Part shown: positions 9,380 to 18,975 of the stretch, piece after piece
How the letters are laid out: the number at the start of each line of letters is the position of its first letter
Numbering within the stretch: the first letter of the stretch is position 1
NCBI GenBank assembly: GCA_905181835.1
Contig: CAJIZF010000004.1
Coordinates: 372,001 to 436,000, forward strand
Origin: an uncultured Flavobacteriaceae bacterium
GTDB lineage: Bacteria; Bacteroidota; Bacteroidia; Flavobacteriales; Flavobacteriaceae
Length of the DNA stretch: 64,000 bases
Reading direction: 5' to 3'
Made by a program: the position numbers and the translations under genes
The notes under the pieces: model-generated
The model's input: the letters and a program-made list of their open reading frames with translations, nothing else
What the model was told of the DNA's origin: nothing
Databases searched by the model: none

Positions 9380-10189
9380 ATGAAAGATAAAAGAATCTTA
9401 TATGTCTCTTCAGAAGTAATTCCCTACTTGCCTGAGACCGAGATTTCTTCAATGTCGTTTGAAGCACCTCGAATGGTTAATAGTAATAAAGGGCAAATCA
9501 GAATATTTATGCCTCGTTACGGTAATATCAATGAACGAAGGCATCAATTACACGAAGTAATTAGACTGTCAGGAATGAATTTGGTTATAAATGATATGGA
9601 TGTTCCTCTAATTATTAAAGTAGCTTCCATACCAAAAGAGCGAATGCAGGTCTATTTTATTGATAATGAAGATTATTTTAAAAGAAAAGCCACTTTTTCA
9701 GATGAAAAAGGAAATTTTTTCTCGGATAATGACGAAAGAGCTATATTTTTTGCCAAAGGTGTTATTGAAACTGTAAAGAAATTAAATTGGTCTCCAGATA
9801 TTATTCACGTTCATGGTTGGTTGGCTTCATTTCTTCCTCTGTATCTAAAAAAGCATTACGATAAAGAACCATTATTTGAGAATAGTAAAATAGTTACCTC
9901 TGTTTACAATCAAGGTTTTAAAGGACAACTAGATGCAAAAGTAACCGATAAAATTATGTTTGATGGTATTGAAAAAGAACATATTCAAGAGTTAGAAGAG
10001 CCTGATTACATTAATATGATGAAAATAGCTATTAAAAATTCTGATGCTATTATTTCTGGTTCTGAGGAATTACCTGAAGAATTGACTAATTATCTTAAAG
10101 AATTTGAAATACCGATGTTAAAATATCATAAAAAAGAAGAATTTTCTTCTGCTTATTTAGATTTTTACCTCAACGAAGTTCTTTCATAA
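9380..10189 (+). CDS. Glycogen/starch synthase, N-terminal (GT5) half only
   Basis: Product of 269 aa from the ATG at 9380 (MKDKRILYVSSEVIPY). The frame is open back to a TTG at 9347, but that TTG lies inside the likely -7 element, so the ATG is preferred. It matches the starch-synthase catalytic N-domain (PF08323): YVSSEVIPYLPETEISSM, IFMPRYGNINERRHQLHEV, YFIDNEDYFKRK, and IIHVHGWLASFLPLYLKK in place of the usual HDWHTA stretch. The whole C-terminal GT-B Rossmann half (about 200 aa), which binds ADP-glucose, is absent. Short proteins of this kind are common in flavobacteria, so this is probably a family form and not a truncation. Whether it is catalytic is doubtful. Confidence 0.82.
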   Translation: MKDKRILYVSSEVIPYLPETEISSMSFEAPRMVNSNKGQIRIFMPRYGNINERRHQLHEVIRLSGMNLVINDMDVPLIIKVASIPKERMQVYFIDNEDYFKRKATFSDEKGNFFSDNDERAIFFAKGVIETVKKLNWSPDIIHVHGWLASFLPLYLKKHYDKEPLFENSKIVTSVYNQGFKGQLDAKVTDKIMFDGIEKEHIQELEEPDYINMMKIAIKNSDAIISGSEELPEELTNYLKEFEIPMLKYHKKEEFSSAYLDFYLNEVLS

Positions 10190-10211
10190 TTATCTTATTT
10201 ATTAGTTTCCT

Positions 10212-11852
10212 ATGAATACACGTAATATCATACGCAAAGTTGCGGCCATACTCTTTATAATCGTTTCCATGGTGTCTTGTCAAGAAGATTTTAATACCAT
10301 AGGGAGTGACATAGTTGGTGACGAAAGTCTTCTATCTCAATTAGATAACACCAAAACAGTTGTAGCTTACAGTAGAAAATTAGCTCCAGTACAAACCAAT
10401 AATATTCCGGTAAGCCAATTAGGAGTATTTAACGATGAAACTTTTGGAAAGTCATCGGTAAGTTTTTTGACTCAATTACAAATGGAAACACCCAATGTTG
10501 TTTTTGGAGATTCAATTGGGCATGAGATCGTTTTAGATAGTGTGATGTTATACATCCCTTACTACAATCAAAATTTAACAGAAGATGGAATAACCACCTA
10601 CACATTAGATTCTGTATACGGAGCTAGCCCTATAAATATTAGCATTAATGAATCTAATTATTTTTTGCGAGATTTAGATCCAAATTCAAACTTCCAAGAC
10701 GCACAATTATATTATTCTAATCAAGCAGACCTATTTGAAGCAAATCTCTTGCAAAACGAATTAGTTACTGAAATTACAGATTTTATACCTAGTCCCGAGG
10801 GATACGAAATAATTAATCGTGAGACCAGTACTGATGGATCAACTCAGATTGATACCACTATCATTGCACCTGGACTCAGAGTCTCCTTGCCAACTGATTA
10901 TTTTCAAGAAAAAATTATTGATAAAGAAGGAGCTCCAGAATTAAGTAATGATAATAATTTTAAAGATTATTTCAGGGGACTTTATTTCAAGGTTAATTCT
11001 ACTACAGAGGACGGTAATTTATTTATTTTTAACCAAGAATTGGCAACGATTACACTTTATTATAATTTTTTAAGAGCGGAAGTAGACAGTACTGGTGATC
11101 CTGTTTTAGATGAAGATGGCAACGCTGTCATCGAAACGATTTACAAAAACTATTCTTTAAGATTTGGAGGAATAAATCTCAATGTTTTTGAAAATGAACT
11201 AACTCCAGAGATAGCCTCTGCTATTGCTAACCCTAATACACTTGAAGGTGAAGAAAATTTGTATTTAAGGGGAGGCGATGGAATTATAACTGTTATAAAT
11301 TTATTTGGAGACGATGTTGATTCTAACGGTGTTGCTGACGAATTAGAGCAGCTTCGTGACCAAGAATGGATCATTGACGATGCAAAATTAAAGTTTTACA
11401 TTGATCAAAGTAAAGTAACAGGGGGTGATACTGAACCGGAGAGGATTTCTATTTACAACATTAATAACAATACAGTGTTGGTAGATTATTTTTTAGACCC
11501 AACTTCAAGTAATTTGCCAGCAGATGCTATTACGAGTCATTTAGGAAAAATTGAGAGGGATTCTGATAATAATGGTCTTTCTTACACCATTAATTTAACG
11601 CACCATATTAGTAGTTTAATTAATAAGGACTCGACCAATGTTTCTTTGGGGTTATTAACTTCTCAAAACATTTTATTAAATGGATTTCAAAAACTAGATA
11701 CTTTACAAAGTCCTAATCAAGAACTTCCAACTATAAAAAGAGTTCAAAGAAGCAGTGTGATATCACACGAAGGGACCGTCCTTTATGGAAACAATACCTT
11801 AAATGAAGATAAAAAACTCGTCTTAGAGATTTATTATACGGAACCTAATTAA
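10212..11852 (+). CDS. DUF4270 family lipoprotein
   Basis: Product of 546 aa. The N-terminus is a lipoprotein signal with lipobox (VSMVSC, Cys23), followed by QEDFNTIGSDIVGDESLL, typical of DUF4270. The rest is a large secreted domain with many Asp/Asn-rich loops such as GDDVDSNGVADELEQLRD, which could bind calcium. The function of the family is unknown; it is restricted to Bacteroidota and is often found, as here, between the glycogen synthase-like gene and glmS. It lies 22 bp after the former and 8 bp before the latter, so an operon is likely. Confidence 0.88.
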   Translation: MNTRNIIRKVAAILFIIVSMVSCQEDFNTIGSDIVGDESLLSQLDNTKTVVAYSRKLAPVQTNNIPVSQLGVFNDETFGKSSVSFLTQLQMETPNVVFGDSIGHEIVLDSVMLYIPYYNQNLTEDGITTYTLDSVYGASPINISINESNYFLRDLDPNSNFQDAQLYYSNQADLFEANLLQNELVTEITDFIPSPEGYEIINRETSTDGSTQIDTTIIAPGLRVSLPTDYFQEKIIDKEGAPELSNDNNFKDYFRGLYFKVNSTTEDGNLFIFNQELATITLYYNFLRAEVDSTGDPVLDEDGNAVIETIYKNYSLRFGGINLNVFENELTPEIASAIANPNTLEGEENLYLRGGDGIITVINLFGDDVDSNGVADELEQLRDQEWIIDDAKLKFYIDQSKVTGGDTEPERISIYNINNNTVLVDYFLDPTSSNLPADAITSHLGKIERDSDNNGLSYTINLTHHISSLINKDSTNVSLGLLTSQNILLNGFQKLDTLQSPNQELPTIKRVQRSSVISHEGTVLYGNNTLNEDKKLVLEIYYTEPN

Positions 11853-11860
11853 TAAAATTT

Positions 11861-13684
11861 ATGTGTGGAATTGTTGGCTATATTGGAAATAGAGATGCGT
11901 ATCCCATTGTACTTAACGGATTAAAACGATTGGAATACAGAGGCTACGACAGCGCTGGAATTGCATTGTATGACGGCACAAAAATTCAATTGTGTAAAAC
12001 AAAAGGTAAAGTTGCAGATTTAGAGGAAAAGTTTTCTAGCCAAATGGCAACGAAAGGCAAAATAGGTATTGGTCATACTCGTTGGGCAACTCATGGAGTG
12101 CCAAACGACATTAACTCCCATCCTCATTATTCGAACAGCGGTGATTTAGTAATTATCCATAATGGAATTATTGAAAATTACGCTTCTATTAAAAAAGAAT
12201 TAATCAATAGAGGATACACCTTTTATTCCGATACCGACACGGAAGTACTGGTAAATCTTATTGAAGACATAAAAATAAATCAAAAGGTTAAATTAGGGCA
12301 AGCTGTACAGATTGCCTTAAACGAAGTGGTTGGCGCTTATGCAATCGCTTTATTTGACAAGAATAAACCAGACGAAATTGTCGTTGCTAAACTAGGAAGT
12401 CCCCTGGCGATTGGAATTGGAGAGGATGAGTTTTTTGTTGCTAGTGATGCCACTCCTTTTATAGAGTTCACAAAAAATGCGATTTATCTTGAGGATGAAG
12501 AAATGGCAATTATTCGTTTAGGTAAAGATGTTAACATTAGAAAAGTTAAAGATGATAGTAGCGTAGCACCATACATTCAAAAATTAAAATTAAATCTGGA
12601 GCAAATCGAAAAAGGAGGTTACGATTACTTTATGTTAAAGGAGATATACGAACAACCTTCTGTAATTAAAGACACTTATAGAGGAAGATTACTTGCAGAC
12701 AAGGGAATTATAAAATTAGGAGGTCTTGAAAATCATATCGAAAAATTTACCAATGCGGACAGAATTATAATTGTAGCTTGTGGTACTTCATGGCATGCTG
12801 GATTGGTTGCAGAATATATTTTTGAAGATTGGGCGAGAATCCCTGTGGAGGTCGAATATGCTTCAGAATTTCGATACAGAAATCCTGTTATTACAGATAA
12901 AGATGTAGTTATTGCAATTTCTCAAAGTGGCGAAACTGCCGATACACTTGCTGCAATTAAACTCGCAAAAGAAAAAGGAGCTTTTGTTTATGGAATATGT
13001 AATGTAGTAGGGTCAACCATATCAAGAGCAACTGATAGTGGAACTTATACTCACGCCGGTCCAGAAATTGGAGTGGCATCTACCAAAGCATTTACGACTC
13101 AAATAACGGTGCTAACGATGATTGCTTTAAAATTAGCAAAAGTAAAAGGCACAATTTCTCAAAGTAATTATCGATTGCATTTAAGAGAGTTAGAATTAAT
13201 ACCGTCAAATGTGGAGATGGCCTTGCAAAAAAACAAGGACATAGAAGATATTGCTAAACTATTTAAAGATGCAACTAACTTTTTATATTTAGGTAGAGGT
13301 TATAATTTCCCTGTAGCATTAGAAGGCGCTCTAAAATTAAAAGAAATATCTTACATACATGCAGAAGGTTATCCAGCTGCAGAGATGAAACATGGTCCTA
13401 TTGCTCTTATAGACGAGCAAATGCCTATTGTAGTAATAGCTGTAAACAGTAACCATTACGATAAAGTAGTAAGTAATATTCAAGAAATTAAGTCCAGAAA
13501 AGGAAAGATTATTGCGGTAGTTACTGAAGGTGACACTGTTGTAAAAGAGCTGGCAGATTATATTATGGAAGTTCCTAATACACCTGAAACCCTTTCACCA
13601 TTGGTAACTACAATTCCTTTACAGTTACTATCATATCATATAGCGTTAATGTTAGGTAGAAATGTTGATCAGCCTAGAAATTAG
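11861..13684 (+). CDS. glmS: Glutamine--fructose-6-phosphate aminotransferase (isomerizing)
   Basis: Product of 607 aa, full length. GlmS makes glucosamine-6-phosphate, the entry point to UDP-GlcNAc for peptidoglycan and LPS. It has the N-terminal class-II glutaminase with catalytic Cys2 (MCGIVGYIG), GHTRWATHG and HNGIIENY, followed by two SIS sugar-isomerase domains (CGTSWHAGLVAEY, ISQSGETADTLAA, then GRGYNFPVALEGALKLKEISYIHAEG) and the C-terminal PRN end typical of the family (NVDQPRN). No glmS ribozyme is visible upstream, as expected outside Firmicutes. It closes the operon with the DUF4270 gene. Confidence 0.98.
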   Translation: MCGIVGYIGNRDAYPIVLNGLKRLEYRGYDSAGIALYDGTKIQLCKTKGKVADLEEKFSSQMATKGKIGIGHTRWATHGVPNDINSHPHYSNSGDLVIIHNGIIENYASIKKELINRGYTFYSDTDTEVLVNLIEDIKINQKVKLGQAVQIALNEVVGAYAIALFDKNKPDEIVVAKLGSPLAIGIGEDEFFVASDATPFIEFTKNAIYLEDEEMAIIRLGKDVNIRKVKDDSSVAPYIQKLKLNLEQIEKGGYDYFMLKEIYEQPSVIKDTYRGRLLADKGIIKLGGLENHIEKFTNADRIIIVACGTSWHAGLVAEYIFEDWARIPVEVEYASEFRYRNPVITDKDVVIAISQSGETADTLAAIKLAKEKGAFVYGICNVVGSTISRATDSGTYTHAGPEIGVASTKAFTTQITVLTMIALKLAKVKGTISQSNYRLHLRELELIPSNVEMALQKNKDIEDIAKLFKDATNFLYLGRGYNFPVALEGALKLKEISYIHAEGYPAAEMKHGPIALIDEQMPIVVIAVNSNHYDKVVSNIQEIKSRKGKIIAVVTEGDTVVKELADYIMEVPNTPETLSPLVTTIPLQLLSYHIALMLGRNVDQPRN

Positions 13685-13973
13685 CAAAAGCTGTTACAGT
13701 AGAGTAGTTCAAAAAGTAAGTTTTATTCTGTCTTTTTTTATTTATGAGATTTTGGTAGTACTCCAATTTATGGTGGGTGGATACCTCATTTGTGTTTCAT
13801 TCAGAAATTACAATTTCAAAAATCAACTTTCTTCTAAATTAACATCCCTACGACAATCCCTACGACATCTGACTACATCTTGATAACATTGTCACGACAT
13901 CACATTTATGAATATTTTAATGAAATTACGAATGATAATTAAGTAAATAAGGAAATTTACTTAAGAATTTACA
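13685..13973. other. Gene-free 289 bp with a 12 bp tandem duplication
   Basis: No convincing gene lies between the end of glmS and the remnant at 13974. A short open frame at 13662-13883 overlaps the end of glmS and has no protein-like character. At 13844-13867 the 12-mer ATCCCTACGACA occurs twice in tandem, followed by the related CACGACATCAC. No clear glmS terminator is seen. The stretch looks like unselected or degraded sequence. Confidence 0.5.
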
Positions 13974-14417
13974 TCATTTTAAAAAAATGTAATCCTTATT
14001 TGTTTCTTTATATTTTTCATTTCCCTCCTTATCGTAACGAGTTTCCTCCTCTAGAAAATTTAATGTATTATTTTCTTCCCCTAAAATTTCTATAATAACA
14101 TGCCTTGATCGTTTATTTCCATTATCATAGAAAGTCTCAGTTTTAAGATCACCTACCTTATCAATATCATAGTAGTTAATCTCTAGAATTATATCAATAT
14201 TATTATCCCTTTTTCTCGAAATTCCTTTTTCTCTCTTTATATATAAGCCTTCTTCATAATAATGAAAACGAACTCGTTCACCTCCTCTTCTTGTTTCAAA
14301 ACCTATACCTGTAAATGGCTCATCTAAATAGGTGTAACTTTGTGATTCCCTGTCAAATTTTATCAAAGATTTTGTAATTTTTTCATAGTTTTCTCCGCAA
14401 GATTGAAGATTAATCAT
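13974..14417 (-). CDS. Hypothetical YwqK-like protein, signal peptide apparently lost
   Basis: Product of 147 aa, charged, with MORN/YwqK-like segments (TFYDNGNKRSRHVIIEI and RYDKEGNEKYKET) of the kind in which a residue pattern YxNGxxK/R repeats. The N-terminus begins MINLQSCGENYEK; the LQSC looks like the tail of a lipobox, but there is no hydrophobic stretch before it and an in-frame TAG lies 9-11 bases upstream of the ATG. The simplest reading is a lipoprotein gene whose signal peptide part is gone, in a stretch next to another broken gene. Function unknown. It could still be expressed as a cytosolic protein. Confidence 0.45.
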   Translation of the reverse strand: MINLQSCGENYEKITKSLIKFDRESQSYTYLDEPFTGIGFETRRGGERVRFHYYEEGLYIKREKGISRKRDNNIDIILEINYYDIDKVGDLKTETFYDNGNKRSRHVIIEILGEENNTLNFLEEETRYDKEGNEKYKETNKDYIFLK

Positions 14418-14497
14418 AATAGTTGACTATTAGACATATGAAGTATAGACTCTAAATAATTTCATTTTTATTTTTTCGTTTAATAAAGTTTTAATTA

Positions 14498-14629
14498 CTA
14501 GCTGGCTGGTTGTATGCTTTTCTGAAATTTCTCCCATTCTGAATAAAAATCGTTTATTTCGTTTTTAGATTTTTTTAAATAACTGAAGATATGCACTTTT
14601 TTTTTTGATGAATTTTTGTCTTTATTCAT
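14498..14629 (-). CDS. Possible 43-residue small protein
   Basis: A short ATG-started frame (MNKDKNSSKKKVHIFSYLKK, then an amphipathic stretch with NEINDFYSEWEKFQKSIQ) lies upstream of the YwqK-like remnant on the same strand. It is Lys-rich with an aromatic, helix-compatible second half. I recognise no family. It lies in a decayed stretch, so it may equally be a remnant or chance. The remainder of 14418-14745 shows nothing else I can name. Confidence 0.22.
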   Translation of the reverse strand: MNKDKNSSKKKVHIFSYLKKSKNEINDFYSEWEKFQKSIQPAS

Positions 14630-14745
14630 GGTTTATTATTTTTCGTAATGTGATATTATGATATTATTTTACTAACGATCTGATAATTTAGGTAAATAGA
14701 GCGTATACACCTAGATACACCTATTTAATTTTTGTATATTTAAAC

Positions 14746-16000
14746 ATGATTTACAAGAAAATAATTTTATGTTTCTTTTTTTCTTCCCTTTTTTTTAAAG
14801 GAGTTTCTCAGAGTCCGAAAGTCATTGATACCTTAAAAATCCACGAACAAATTAGATTATTTGGATTGGATGAAGCTTCCTTACTTTTTAAATCTGATTT
14901 CTTCAGTAGTATTGTTTTTAAAAATGATTCTACTCTTTATTACAACCCTAATGGAACGTTACATTTATTTGAAATACAGCTTGGTGAGGACCCCTAAAGT
15001 TTCTAAAATTTCAAACAGTATTTATAAAGGTCATAACTTTAACAGGTTGTTATTTATTCACGATGAAATAGTCTACAGCTATGGAGGTGTTGGATTGTTT
15101 AATTCATTTCCAGGATTAATTTATTTTGATTTATGCATTAAAAGGTTGGCTTGAGGTAGATCTAAAAAATTATCCTCAAAACGCTAATAGAATATTGAAT
15201 TCATGGAAAATAGGTAATAAACTGATGGTACTTTTAAGCCATTATTCTGAATCTGAAAAATATAATAACAGATGATCTTATAAGATTTTACTTTTGGAGA
15301 GATTGATTTAGAAAATTTTCAATTTACTCAAAAAATACGAGTTTGAAGCCCCTTTAATCAAAGTATCAGGTGATGAAGGTTTAGGTTTTTATAGAGGAAA
15401 TTATATATATGATTCTGATTTATACACTTTACATGGTTACTATAAACCTGACGGAAGCTGTGAATATAGACTTTTTGACAAAACTTTAGGGATTTTATAC
15501 CGAACCTCTCAAACAGATGCTTTAGAAAGGGTTAATGGCTTCTCCTACCTTTATATAAAAGAATCTTCTATTTATTTTAGAGATCAGTATGGTACACTAA
15601 ACTCTTTTGAAATTAATTCGGCGACAACTATTCGTAAAGATGATTTTATCCAACAATACCAATCACAGAGTCAATAAGCCCGATCCCTACACTTATATCC
15701 TATTACCGATATCTTTAGGTATGGTTTTTTTATTTTTTAGATATAGAAAAAGGAAGAATACAGGATCAGATTCTTCTTTAGATGAACTCCAAGAGATTGA
15801 AAAAAAATTAATAAACCTGAAAGCACACAATATCAAAAAATAATTTAGATACGATTTTAAGTATTTCTCACTATTCCTATGAAACTATAAAAACAAGAAG
15901 AAGTTCGTTGGTAAATCAGCTAAACGAAAAAGGGAATATAAAAATTGAAAGAGTCAGAAAACAAGACGACAAAAGGTTTTATGATTACAAAATAAGTTAA
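14746..16000 (+). pseudogene. Decayed membrane sensor: kelch-like propeller, TM segment, DNA-binding-like tail
   Basis: The pieces of one gene can be followed through all three forward frames. It begins with a signal peptide at 14746 (MIYKKIILCFFFSSLFFKG), then propeller-like stretches: STLYYNPNGTLHLFEI, a shift near 14970 to RLLFIHDEIVYSYGGVGLFN, a shift near 15145 to GWLEVDLKNYPQNANRIL, a shift near 15265, another near 15345 to EFEAPLIKVSGDEGLGFYRG and GYYKPDGSCEYRLFD, another near 15670 to a TM helix (YILLPISLGMVFLFF), and a last one near 15837 to LDTILSISHYSYETIKTRRS ending DDKRFYDYKIS at 16000. Intact flavobacterial proteins with this order (propeller, one TM, C-terminal tail of about 60 residues with Ser/Lys/Arg-rich SLVNQLNEK-type sequence) are thought to be membrane-anchored regulators; that link is inference. 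At least six frameshifts mean true decay. Confidence 0.7.
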
Positions 16001-16194
16001 TTGTCTTTCGTTCATTTGTGAACTTTACAACTTTAACGACCTCTAATTGTTACTATTAACAGCATCATAAAAAAATAAAAATGAAACTTCGCAGGTATTC
16101 TTCAGCGTGTATTATATGATAATGTAGGCGCAAAACCATAAAATAAAGTTAAATTTATGTATATTTCGGAATTAAATCAATTCAAAATATACAT

Positions 16195-18963
16195 ATGAAA
16201 ACTATTATTACGTTTTTTTGTTTGTGTTTCAGTGTGATAGCTTTTTCACAAACAACCGTTACTGGAAATGTTGTAGATCAATCTCAAAATCCTATTTTAG
16301 GGGCAAACATCGTAGTTGTTGATGCCGCTCTTGGAACTTCATCGGATTATGATGGAAACTTTACACTTACAGTAGACCAAAATCCCCCTTTTACAATTCA
16401 AATTAGTAGTATCGGTTATCAGGCTTTTACCCAAGAGGTAACCGCTAATGATCAAACCTTCACCATTACTTTAAATGAGGGTGATGCCCTGGATGAAGTA
16501 GTTGTTTCTGCTTCTAGAACTCCTGAAAGTGTAAGAGAGTCACCGGTAACAATCGAAAGGATTGATGCTAGAGACATTAAAAAAGCATCTGCTCCTAATT
16601 TTTATTCAAGTTTAGAAAATCTTAAGGGAGTTGATATTAACAAAGGAAGTTTAACATTTAACTCGGTAAATACGAGAGGTTTTGCAACTTTTGCAAATAC
16701 TCGTTTTGTACAGTTAGTAGATGGAATGGACAATGCGTCACCAGCACTTAACTTTGCAGTTGGAAATTTCCTAGGAATGAACGAGCTGGATGTAAAAAGT
16801 GTAGAATTACTTCCTGGAGCATCTTCAGCACTTTATGGTGCCAATGCATTCAACGGAATTTTATTTATGACAAGTAAAAGCCCGTTTGATGATCAAGGTG
16901 TTAGCGTTTATGTAAAAAACGGTATTACTTCTCAGCAAGCAGCTGGAGATAATAACTTTTATGATTTCGGTATAAGAACTGCTTACAAATTTAGCGATAA
17001 GTTTGCTGCAAAAGCTTCGTTCTCTTATATGCAAGGTACCGAGTGGTACGCAACAGATACCAACCAATATGTGTATAGAGGCGCTGGTTTACCAGATGAA
17101 GTAGTTCCTTTTACCAATCAACCTTCGCACGATGCCTTGAATATATATGGTGATGAGGTAAGTTTAGGCGCACTAGGAACTAACCTGAATGAAGTTGGTT
17201 TGTCGCTTGAAGCTATGGGATTAATTCCTGCTGGTTCTAGTGCTCTACTTCCAGCTGTTGACGTTTCTAGAACAGGTTACAGAGAACAAGACGTTACCGA
17301 CTACGATGCCGGTAATGGGAAAGCTGATATTTCTTTTCACTACCGACCAACTGGTGGAGACTTTGAAATTGAATGGAACTCCAAATTTGGATGGGGTAGA
17401 ACCATTTACCAAGGTGCCAACAGATATCAATTAGATAACTTCTTAATGCAATCTCACAAAATAGAGTTAAGAAATAAAGACTTTTTTATTAGAGGTTATA
17501 ATATTAGTGAAACTGCAGGAAACTCGTATGATATGCGTTTTACAGGAATTAACATGAATAAATATCGAGCACAGGAATGGTTCGGTGCTTATGCCGGAGG
17601 CTATTTAGGCGCTGTCCTTGGAGGTGCTACAGATGCACAAGCACATGCTGGTGCTAGAATTATTGCTGATGACGCAGAGACTCTTCAGCCTGGAACTGCA
17701 GAATTCGATCAACTTTACAATCAGGTAATTAGTGATCCAGATGTAAATACGGGTTCAAAATTTGTCGACAATACACAAGTAACTGTTGGAGAAGGAAATT
17801 ATAATTTTAGCAGACTTTTAAATAATGTTTTAGACTTTCAAGTAGGTGGTGATTATAGACAATATTCATTAAATTCTGGAGGAACTATCTTTACAGATTA
17901 TGATGGTCCAATTAACTACAGTCAATACGGTGCTTATGCGCAAGCTTCAAAAAAGTTTACAGCGGAAGAGCGAATGAAATTAACCGCTTCTGTGCGTATG
18001 GATAAAAATGAATTTTTTGACGCTAGTATATCTCCAAGAGTATCACTTACTTATTCTGCGGGAGATAAAAAGCAACATAATTTAAGAGCTTCTTACCAAA
18101 CAGGATTTAGAAACCCAGATACACAGTCTCTATTTATAGGATTTGATGTGGGAAGGGCTATTTTAGTCGGAGCAGCTCCTGATAACTTAGATCGAAGATT
18201 GCCAGGTACAGATTTAACTGGACGAGATGCTTATTTTAATTCGTACACTAGATCTTCAGTAGAATTATTTGCCGCAACAGGAGATCCAACTCTATTACAA
18301 GCAGCGGTAACTCCTCTAGTAGAACAAGAAAAAGTTACATCTCTAGATTTTGGTTATCGAGGAAAAGTAGGACCTGTTAGTTTAGATGCAAATGTTTATT
18401 ATAACAGTTATGATGGCTTTATTAATAATCAAATTGTAATAACTCCTGAAAACGGGAATATAGCCGATGGTTCTGCTATCGGAGACATTGTTAACGGAAC
18501 TTTTAAAGCGATGCAATTGTATACCAATTCAACGGCTGAAATTTCTTCTTACGGAGCCGTAATTGGAGGAAGCTTTAAATTCGCTGAAGATTTTGTTTTT
18601 GGGGCTAATTATACTTATGCTAAGTTTGATTTTGATCAATCATCAAACCCTGATTTTAGTGCAGGATTTAATACTCCAGAACACCAAGTGAAAGTTTCTT
18701 TAGGGAATCCTAAATTGTTCAAAAACTTTGGATTTAATGTAGATGGACGTTACAAAGGAGAATATCTTTGGGAATCTAGTATTGCCAACGCTTTAATGCC
18801 TGAAATTTTTGTGGTAGATGCGCAAATAAATTATGCAATCCCATCCATAAAATCCGTGATAAAAGCAGGAGCAACTAATTTAGGTGGTCAGGAATATCAA
18901 AGTGCCGTAGGTACTGGTAATATTGGTTCGCAATATTATATTTCATTAACGATTAATAACTAA
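16195..18963 (+). CDS. TonB-dependent receptor with carboxypeptidase-like N-domain
   Basis: Product of 922 aa. Signal peptide (MKTIITFFCLCFSVIAFSQ), then a CarboxypepD_reg-like beta-sandwich at about 22-105 (TVTGNVVDQSQNPILGANIVV), a plug domain at about 110-230 (DEVVVSASRTPESVRESPVT, then RFVQLVDGMDNASP and VELLPGASSALYGANAFNGI), and a 22-strand barrel ending in an aromatic-containing strand (QYYISLTINN). It imports a bulky substrate across the outer membrane with TonB energy. It is not a SusC: the SusC-type LRG signature is absent and the partner is not SusD. The gene 12 bp downstream encodes an SGNH-hydrolase lipoprotein; this pairing recurs in flavobacteria and suggests uptake of a lipid or ester substrate (inference). 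TATATTTC at 16160-16167 is a near-consensus -7 element. Confidence 0.92.
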   Translation: MKTIITFFCLCFSVIAFSQTTVTGNVVDQSQNPILGANIVVVDAALGTSSDYDGNFTLTVDQNPPFTIQISSIGYQAFTQEVTANDQTFTITLNEGDALDEVVVSASRTPESVRESPVTIERIDARDIKKASAPNFYSSLENLKGVDINKGSLTFNSVNTRGFATFANTRFVQLVDGMDNASPALNFAVGNFLGMNELDVKSVELLPGASSALYGANAFNGILFMTSKSPFDDQGVSVYVKNGITSQQAAGDNNFYDFGIRTAYKFSDKFAAKASFSYMQGTEWYATDTNQYVYRGAGLPDEVVPFTNQPSHDALNIYGDEVSLGALGTNLNEVGLSLEAMGLIPAGSSALLPAVDVSRTGYREQDVTDYDAGNGKADISFHYRPTGGDFEIEWNSKFGWGRTIYQGANRYQLDNFLMQSHKIELRNKDFFIRGYNISETAGNSYDMRFTGINMNKYRAQEWFGAYAGGYLGAVLGGATDAQAHAGARIIADDAETLQPGTAEFDQLYNQVISDPDVNTGSKFVDNTQVTVGEGNYNFSRLLNNVLDFQVGGDYRQYSLNSGGTIFTDYDGPINYSQYGAYAQASKKFTAEERMKLTASVRMDKNEFFDASISPRVSLTYSAGDKKQHNLRASYQTGFRNPDTQSLFIGFDVGRAILVGAAPDNLDRRLPGTDLTGRDAYFNSYTRSSVELFAATGDPTLLQAAVTPLVEQEKVTSLDFGYRGKVGPVSLDANVYYNSYDGFINNQIVITPENGNIADGSAIGDIVNGTFKAMQLYTNSTAEISSYGAVIGGSFKFAEDFVFGANYTYAKFDFDQSSNPDFSAGFNTPEHQVKVSLGNPKLFKNFGFNVDGRYKGEYLWESSIANALMPEIFVVDAQINYAIPSIKSVIKAGATNLGGQEYQSAVGTGNIGSQYYISLTINN

Positions 18964-18975
18964 AATAATTAGAAT

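Noticed and set aside
11700..11862. glmS ribozyme
   Set aside because: glmS starts 8 bp after the DUF4270 gene; no ribozyme core sequence in the upstream coding region.
13662..13883. Frame of 73 codons after glmS
   Set aside because: It begins inside glmS in another frame and shows no recognisable motif; no promoter.
13685..16194. Genomic island with phage, IS or defence genes
   Set aside because: The stretch is degraded and accessory, but no integrase, transposase, repeat ends, tRNA or defence motif can be seen.
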